From the NCBI GenBank assembly GCA_950072225.1, contig CATMOP010000048.1:1-9889 (forward strand): a DNA stretch of 9,889 bases. Direction: 5' to 3'. Each line of letters opens with the position of its first letter. The first letter of the stretch is position 1. Position numbers and translations under genes: made by a program. Under the pieces are notes generated by a model, which saw only the letters and a program-made list of their open reading frames with translations, was not told the DNA's origin and did no database searches. This DNA comes from an uncultured Nitrospina sp. GTDB lineage: Bacteria; Nitrospinota; Nitrospinia; Nitrospinales; VA-1. Of the stretch, positions 6,404 through 9,889 are shown one piece after another.

Positions 6404-7273
6404 CTATTGAAATTGACCCTTGTTCGGTATTGATCGCGCCCTTAGAGCTAAAAACAGCGGGATCTCTTTTCGAGCCCTGTTTTCCGCCTTGGCCCGTTTG
6501 CCCGGCAGGCTGTTCTTGTTCGACACCCATTCCTCCATCGCATCAACGCAAAACCCAGCTTGAACCAACGCTGAAACATAACTTTGCAACGGGCGGTGAA
6601 ACGTAAGCGTGAACGATTTCGAATCAGCAAAGGGGGGGGTCAATATAGGAACGGTGGTTTCCGTCATATAATGGTCCACCCGCCGGTATTCAAGTTTCTT
6701 TTCGTCATCCCATCCCCAGTGAGATTGGCGGGGAATTCGGAAACATGGGTGCGTCATCACCACCACAAAATGTTTTCCCGTCTTTAACCATTGGCTCGCG
6801 CTTTTAAAAAGCAGGTCCATTTTTTCGATATTTTGTATCGCCATCAAGCAGGCGATACCATCGAAGCGGTCTGCTTCAAAGTTTTCAGCATTCCCGGCAT
6901 CTCCTACATGATACTGGATAGAAGGACCCGATCGCGCCCGGGCATATTTCACCAGTTCAGAAGAGGAGTCCAGCCCTTCGACATGGATACCCTTTCTGGC
7001 TAAATAGCGGGAAAACACCCCCTGACCACAAGCCAAATCAAGGACACGGTCCTTCTTTCTGACTTCCAACAATCGGAATACGCCAGGCATGATAATGTCC
7101 TTTTGGAAATCCGTGCCCTGGCCACCAACCAGTGAGTCATACCAACGGGAAGCCTGATCCCAAAGAGTCAGTCCTTTCTTTCCCGAAAACTTCGGAGCGC
7201 TTCCAGGTTTTCTATTCCTGCCTCGCGAACCTGCTTTATGTTTCACCTGTTTAAATCCACCTGGTTTTGACAT
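6404..7273 (-). CDS. Class I SAM-dependent methyltransferase with a basic N-terminal tail
   Basis: Rossmann-fold methyltransferase of the Methyltransf_11/25 type; substrate unknown. From ATG 7273 it has 289 residues. Motif I VLDLACGQG is at 77-85, the acidic end of strand 2 is GLDSS with Asp102, a likely adenine-contact Asp125 lies in VGDAGN, and the motif IV region FDGIACLMAIQNI is at 137-149. A C-terminal segment, THPCFRIPRQSHWGWDD (174-190) followed by YRRVDHYMTE, probably forms the substrate lid. Residues 1-34 are unusual: rich in Lys/Arg/Gly with almost no hydrophobic residues, as in disordered nucleic-acid-binding tails. ATG 7273 is preceded by GGGGA about three bases upstream; an in-frame GTG at 7291 is less likely. 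It is divergent from the lipoprotein gene and upstream of the 123-residue gene. Confidence 0.85.
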   Translation of the reverse strand: MSKPGGFKQVKHKAGSRGRNRKPGSAPKFSGKKGLTLWDQASRWYDSLVGGQGTDFQKDIIMPGVFRLLEVRKKDRVLDLACGQGVFSRYLARKGIHVEGLDSSSELVKYARARSGPSIQYHVGDAGNAENFEADRFDGIACLMAIQNIEKMDLLFKSASQWLKTGKHFVVVMTHPCFRIPRQSHWGWDDEKKLEYRRVDHYMTETTVPILTPPFADSKSFTLTFHRPLQSYVSALVQAGFCVDAMEEWVSNKNSLPGKRAKAENRARKEIPLFLALRARSIPNKGQFQ

Positions 7274-7323
7274 TATTCCCCAATGATCCACCTTATGAAC
7301 TGGAAGGATTCAATGTTTTTATC

Positions 7324-7329
7324 TATAAT
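7324..7329 (+). promoter_or_regulatory. Candidate -10 box for the lipoprotein gene
   Basis: A perfect TATAAT lies here, with no good -35 at 16-18 bases (TGGAAG or CTGGAA). If it is used, transcription starts near 7336, after the ATG at 7313 but before the ATG at 7391. That favours the later start for the lipoprotein. Chance occurrence in this AT-rich gap is quite possible. Confidence 0.25.
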
Positions 7330-7390
7330 CAATGGGTTGAAAGAGCGATTATTCACCCCCTTAATTTTTTTCATCAACCCATCTAACTTC

Positions 7391-7864
7391 ATGCTGAAAT
7401 CCAAATACACAACCAATCTTGTGCAAAAAGTGATTTTTTTTCTTCTTCTGTTTACTTCTGTATCCTGCGAAACTATGGACCAATATTACAAAACCCAGGA
7501 AAATCTGGATTTAAGCATCGAGGCTTTTAATTTTGAGTTTGAAAGTAAAGCGATAGATATCAGTGCCCGGTTCGTCCACCCGGCCCATCGCGCCAGTTTT
7601 TTGGCCCAATCACTGGAGTTGACCCGACGCATTACTTTTTTTGAAGCGACCATCCTAGATATCAAATTTTTCAAGAATGGAGTCCCTGCTGTCATTACAT
7701 CCAAAGGACCCGAAAAAGGTTTCAACCGAGCCCTCGTTTCCATCCGCTATCAGGTCGCGGTATTGCCCAGCACCAAATTGGTAACCCGGCTCGTTGAGCA
7801 GGAATGGGTGCTTGAGAGAGGACAATGGCTGACCATTCCCGACCTCAGCGGGCTCCTCCACTAG
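7391..7864 (+). CDS. Small predicted lipoprotein, function unknown
   Basis: From ATG 7391 the protein has 157 residues. It opens with a basic n-region (MLKSKYTTNLVQK), a hydrophobic core VIFFLLLF and a lipobox-like TSVSC, so Cys26 would be lipidated after signal peptidase II cleavage, anchoring the protein in the envelope. The -3 Ser is not the preferred residue. The mature part alternates helix and strand. The end (RALVSIRYQVAVLP, then LVEQEWVLERGQWLTIPDL) looks like the beta-sheet half of an NTF2-like domain, which is inference only. The start is ambiguous. ATG 7313 has a strong GGAAGGA four bases upstream and would add 26 residues, giving an atypically long signal. ATG 7391 has no Shine-Dalgarno but gives a normal signal peptide. 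The final CAC TAG lies inside the inverted repeat of the next element. Confidence 0.75.
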   Translation: MLKSKYTTNLVQKVIFFLLLFTSVSCETMDQYYKTQENLDLSIEAFNFEFESKAIDISARFVHPAHRASFLAQSLELTRRITFFEATILDIKFFKNGVPAVITSKGPEKGFNRALVSIRYQVAVLPSTKLVTRLVEQEWVLERGQWLTIPDLSGLLH

Positions 7865-7995
7865 GCGTGGGGCCGACTAGCAATGCCCGTTAAGCAACCA
7901 ACGTCCTTGCGCGCAATTTAAAATCAGATTCACTGCCACGTCGCTGCTAGCCGCAGGGGTAGAAAGCTATTGCTCATTGGCTCCACGCCTAGTGG
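7858..7995. repeat. Palindromic intergenic element, copy 3 (lipoprotein-sfsA), 13-bp perfect inverted ends
   Basis: CCACTAGGCGTGG (7858-7870) and CCACGCCTAGTGG (7983-7995) are exact reverse complements bounding 138 bases. Pairing continues imperfectly inward: GGCCGACTAGCAAT against ATTGCTCATTGGCT. The interior has no coding potential and includes a CTGC-TAGCC-GCAG mini-hairpin. The left module is shared with the argF-tgt element, and the right module GGTAGAAAGCTATTGC (7958-7973) matches 14 of 16 bases with 8745-8760. The left end overlaps the CAC TAG terminus of the lipoprotein gene, and the right end stops two bases short of the sfsA stop codon. It could be a MITE-like relic, a REP-type repeat or a bidirectional 3'-end structure; no T-tract is present. 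Confidence 0.75.
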
Positions 7996-7997
7996 GG

Positions 7998-8693
7998 TTA
8001 CAATATCACCTCAACCTCTTTGTTCAGGGAAATCGTGGTTGGGGTGACCTTGCAATTCATACCATAAAGTTCCACACCCTCATCGAGTGCTTTTCGCAAC
8101 CATTCTCCAAAAACCGGGTCAATGTCATCATTGCAGGTGATGGTTCGGGTATCGGACCGTTGAGAAACAAATACTACCGCCGCCCGGTAGCCTTTTGCGC
8201 ACAACTCTATCAACTCCTTGACATGTTTGACTCCCCGTTCTGTCGGGGCATCAGGAAACCTGCCCTGCCCTTGTTCGACCAGACTCACCGATTTTACTTC
8301 AACATACGCGGGGTTTACCGAAAACCCCAACCTGAAATCGAAACGACTGTTCCTTACTTTTACTTCGCTGGCAAAATCGGAATAGCCCTCAAGGAAGGGG
8401 AGCTTCCGCTCCATCAACGCTTCCTGAATCAAAACATTGGCAAACACCGGGAATACCGAAACCCATATTGAACCGTGCCGCACCAAAACCAGCGTGTAAT
8501 CTGTTTTACGTTTTTCCGAGGGTTGATGCACCAGCCGTACTTTTCTCCCGGCCAGCATCAATCCAGGCAAACGACCTGGGTCGGGAACATGAGCCAGAAT
8601 TTCCTTCCCCTCTCCCGCAACTTCGACACGCGCCAGATAGCGGTTTGGCCGTTCCAGAAAAATACCATCAACAATGTTCTTGCCAAATCTCAT
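7998..8693 (-). CDS. sfsA: SfsA-family DNA-binding/nuclease-like protein
   Basis: SfsA family: an N-terminal OB-like DNA-binding part followed by a PD-(D/E)xK nuclease-like domain. It was first named in E. coli for stimulating maltose genes, and its true role is not settled. From ATG 8693 it has 231 residues, the usual length. HVPDPGRL at 35-42 corresponds to the conserved NTGRL/NTGAM turn. The nuclease-like core is Asp119 in SRFDF, then Glu132 and Lys134 in YVEVKSVSL, followed by the family signature FPDAPTERGVKH (146-157). An in-frame GTG at 8732 would add 13 residues without family similarity and would begin in the adjacent repeat, so ATG 8693 is preferred although no Shine-Dalgarno is visible. 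It is codirectional with nuoM, about 95 bases downstream of it. Confidence 0.9.
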   Translation of the reverse strand: MRFGKNIVDGIFLERPNRYLARVEVAGEGKEILAHVPDPGRLPGLMLAGRKVRLVHQPSEKRKTDYTLVLVRHGSIWVSVFPVFANVLIQEALMERKLPFLEGYSDFASEVKVRNSRFDFRLGFSVNPAYVEVKSVSLVEQGQGRFPDAPTERGVKHVKELIELCAKGYRAAVVFVSQRSDTRTITCNDDIDPVFGEWLRKALDEGVELYGMNCKVTPTTISLNKEVEVIL

Positions 8694-8731
8694 GTCAAAG
8701 TTTGCGGAACAAGGACCCCTTGAGCCGAGCA

Positions 8732-8793
8732 CACCATTGCTAGCGGTAACAAGCTATTGCCGGTCGCCACCGGCCGCTTGGCCAGGGCTAGTG
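8732..8793. repeat. Palindromic CTAG-containing intergenic element, copy 4 (sfsA-nuoM)
   Basis: It runs from CACCATTGCTAG at the sfsA side to GGCTAGTG at the nuoM end. It contains CCATTGCTAG (8734-8743, identical to the tgt palindrome), GGTAACAAGCTATTGC (8745-8760, the shared right module), and two tight palindromic blocks, CCGGTCGCCACCGG (8760-8773) and GGCCGCTTGGCC (8772-8783), which could fold into hairpins. Its right end supplies the CAC TAG terminus of nuoM on the minus strand. Confidence 0.65.
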
Positions 8794-9681
8794 TTGGTCG
8801 CTGTCCCCACCGGTAGGGAGGTTGACTGTCTTTTCCAGATGGAGCAATGATTCAACCGAGGGGGTAACCCGGTCAATGAAAGGTTTGGGATAAAGTCCTA
8901 TCAATACAATGAGCAGGCAGGCGGGAAAAATAAGTTTAAACTCACGTTGATCAATATCGGTCAACCCTTCAGGCAAGCTATCCGATTTTCCCTGCATCGA
9001 GCCTTGGAACATGTACAGCATATAAATGGAAGCAAAGACAATCGACAATGCACCCATCAAAACTAGAATACCCGATAACCCCGAAAACATGCTGGATGTC
9101 CAAACTCCCATCAAAATAAGAAATTCCCCGACAAAACCATTTAACCCGGGGAGCCCTAGAGCGGCCAACATAATCAGCATAAAGGCTCCGTACAAAACGG
9201 GCATGGCCTTGCTCAAACCACGAAGTTCGTCCAGGTTGCGGGTTCCCGTCCGCACTTCGATAAATGCAACGATCAAAAACAACGCCGAGGCGATGATGCC
9301 GTGGTTGATCATCTGCAGCAAACTGCCTTCAATCCCCGTCCCGTTATTAGCAAAGATGCCAATCACAATAAATCCCAAATGGCTGATACTGGAATAAGCC
9401 ACCAAGGCTTTCAGGTCTTTTTGTGCGATGGCGATCCAGGCTCCATAGACCATCCCGGTGGCCGCCAGCAACCCAATGACCATGGCAAAACTTTCGACCG
9501 TTTCGGGAAATAAAGGCAGACAAAAACGCAGAAAGCCATAAGCGCCGGTTTTTGACATGGCTCCCGTCAATAGAATCAAAGTGGGAATGGGACAAGCCAT
9601 ATAAGCATGAGGCAACCAGCTATGCAGGGGAAAAACCGGCATCTTGATAGCAAAAGCCAGAAAAAAGAATAAAAAAATCCA
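8788..9681 (-). CDS. nuoM: NADH-quinone oxidoreductase subunit M, C-terminal ~300 residues (5' part missing)
   Basis: Proton-pumping antiporter-like subunit of respiratory complex I in the cytoplasmic membrane. The readable part runs from WIFLFFFLAFAIKMPVFP through the hallmark LHSWLPHAY, the helix with SKTGAYGFLRF (conserved Lys), AYSSISHLGF, QMINHG, and GLPGLNGFVGEFLIL near the second half-channel, to the end DSDQH. Family members have about 490-510 residues, so roughly 200 N-terminal residues are absent. Upstream of about 9681 the frame stays open only to a TGA at 9718-9720, and the sequence no longer resembles NuoM; it belongs to a plus-strand fragment. The truncation is therefore at the chimeric join, not a natural gene end. 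Unusually, nuoN does not follow; sfsA does. The CAC TAG end lies inside the repeat element. Confidence 0.9.
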   Translation of the reverse strand, partial: WIFLFFFLAFAIKMPVFPLHSWLPHAYMACPIPTLILLTGAMSKTGAYGFLRFCLPLFPETVESFAMVIGLLAATGMVYGAWIAIAQKDLKALVAYSSISHLGFIVIGIFANNGTGIEGSLLQMINHGIIASALFLIVAFIEVRTGTRNLDELRGLSKAMPVLYGAFMLIMLAALGLPGLNGFVGEFLILMGVWTSSMFSGLSGILVLMGALSIVFASIYMLYMFQGSMQGKSDSLPEGLTDIDQREFKLIFPACLLIVLIGLYPKPFIDRVTPSVESLLHLEKTVNLPTGGDSDQH

Positions 9682-9685
9682 TGAT
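9661..9685. other. Probable chimeric junction in an A-rich stretch
   Basis: On the left, minus-strand reading gives conserved NuoM (LAFAIKMPVFPLHSWLP); on the right, plus-strand reading gives the end of a CysS. Neither gene has its 5' half or start here, and no intergenic spacer exists. The break falls in or next to AAAAAAGAATAAAAAAA (9661-9677), the kind of low-complexity overlap that can mislead an assembler or join fragments. Composition shifts as well: I count 29 G/C of 60 at 8821-8880 but 20 of 60 at 9781-9840. Confidence 0.75.
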
Positions 9686-9889
9686 AATTTATTATCAAAA
9701 AAAGATATAGAGGAATCTCAAAAATTCATTGCTGGGTTCAATTCTATCTTTTGTATTGTTAACCAATCTTCCTTAAAAAATCAGGAAATTCCTTTTGAAG
9801 TTCAAGAATTGGCGTCTTTGAGAGAAAAAATGAGAAATCAACAAAAATGGGAAGAAGCAGATAAGCTAAGAGGAGAAATTGAAAAATTA
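9683..9889 (+). CDS. cysS: Cysteinyl-tRNA synthetase, C-terminal fragment (both ends missing)
   Basis: The open frame runs to the window edge. The last 28 residues, ELASLREKMRNQQKW then EEADKLRGEIEKL, are the family's C-terminal helical signature (conserved pattern LxxxRxxxRxxxxWxxADxLRxxIxxxG), preceded by an IPFEVQ linker and a helix ending in FIAGFNSIFCIV. CysS attaches cysteine to tRNA-Cys. Only about 69 residues are present; the catalytic domain (HIGH and KMSKS) is absent because the contig switches to nuoM at the left. Codons are strongly A/T-ending and GC is near one third, unlike the rest of the window, which indicates a different source genome. The shape, with IPxEVxxLxxxREKxR, resembles Patescibacteria and other low-GC bacteria, but that assignment is inference. 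Confidence 0.75.

Noticed and set aside
4769..7891. Integron attC sites, suggested by motifs such as GGCTAACAA and GTTAAGC near gene ends
   Set aside because: The motifs do not occur as paired RYYYAAC...GTTRRRY at element ends, neighbouring genes are housekeeping and point in both directions, and no integrase is present.
8694..8732. 13-residue N-terminal extension of SfsA from GTG 8732
   Set aside because: The residues do not match the family and the start would sit at the edge of the repeat element.
4762..8793. CRISPR array
   Set aside because: Copies are kilobases apart, unequal in length and separated by genes; there is no regular repeat-spacer pattern and no cas gene.
9682..9720. NuoM continuing upstream to the in-frame TGA at 9718-9720
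   Set aside because: Beyond about 9681 the minus-strand translation loses the hydrophobic NuoM pattern, while the plus strand reads as CysS; the open frame there is accidental.

Overview
The window is a metagenome-style contig made mostly of housekeeping genes from one Gram-negative-like bacterium of roughly 50% GC. It has two technical scars. Bases 1-16 match the 3' end of an Illumina read-2 adapter, so the left edge is an untrimmed library end. Near 9661-9685 a truncated nuoM on the minus strand abuts, with no spacer, an AT-rich fragment of a cysteinyl-tRNA synthetase gene on the plus strand. Both genes lack their 5' parts there, so I read the last ~200 bases as a chimeric join to another organism, possibly a low-GC Patescibacteria-like genome. 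The host lineage cannot be fixed from the sequence. A marine or uncultivated lineage (for example Nitrospinota or Deltaproteobacteria-like) is compatible, but that is a guess.

Layout, left to right. A ~365-base leader ends in a terminator-like hairpin and leads into nhaD (Na+/H+ antiporter, plus strand), which ends in a textbook intrinsic terminator. Convergent to it is comF (minus strand), broken by a single-base frameshift. Divergent from comF is an arginine pair, argD then argF, followed by tgt (queuosine tRNA modification), all on the plus strand. On the minus strand lie a SAM-dependent methyltransferase with a very basic N-terminal tail and, downstream of it, a 123-residue protein I do not recognise. 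A small predicted lipoprotein (plus strand) diverges from the methyltransferase. Then sfsA and the C-terminal part of nuoM are both on the minus strand.

The genes do not form one pathway. ArgD and ArgF catalyse nearby steps of arginine synthesis and are probably co-transcribed; NhaD and NuoM are both ion-coupled membrane proteins of energy and Na+/H+ homeostasis; Tgt, SfsA, ComF and the methyltransferase are separate functions.

The most interesting structure is not a gene. Four intergenic gaps (argF-tgt, tgt-6001 gene, lipoprotein-sfsA, sfsA-nuoM) hold related, palindromic, CTAG-rich sequences that share short modules and sit at the 3' ends of genes. In three of them the element supplies the stop codon itself, so four proteins from unrelated families all end in His followed by TAG (CAC TAG). 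Eight of the 13 CTAG tetramers I count in the whole window fall within about 220 bases of these elements. This looks like a degenerate, dispersed intergenic repeat family that has inserted into, or evolved at, gene ends. I see no rRNA, tRNA, CRISPR array, transposase or phage gene.
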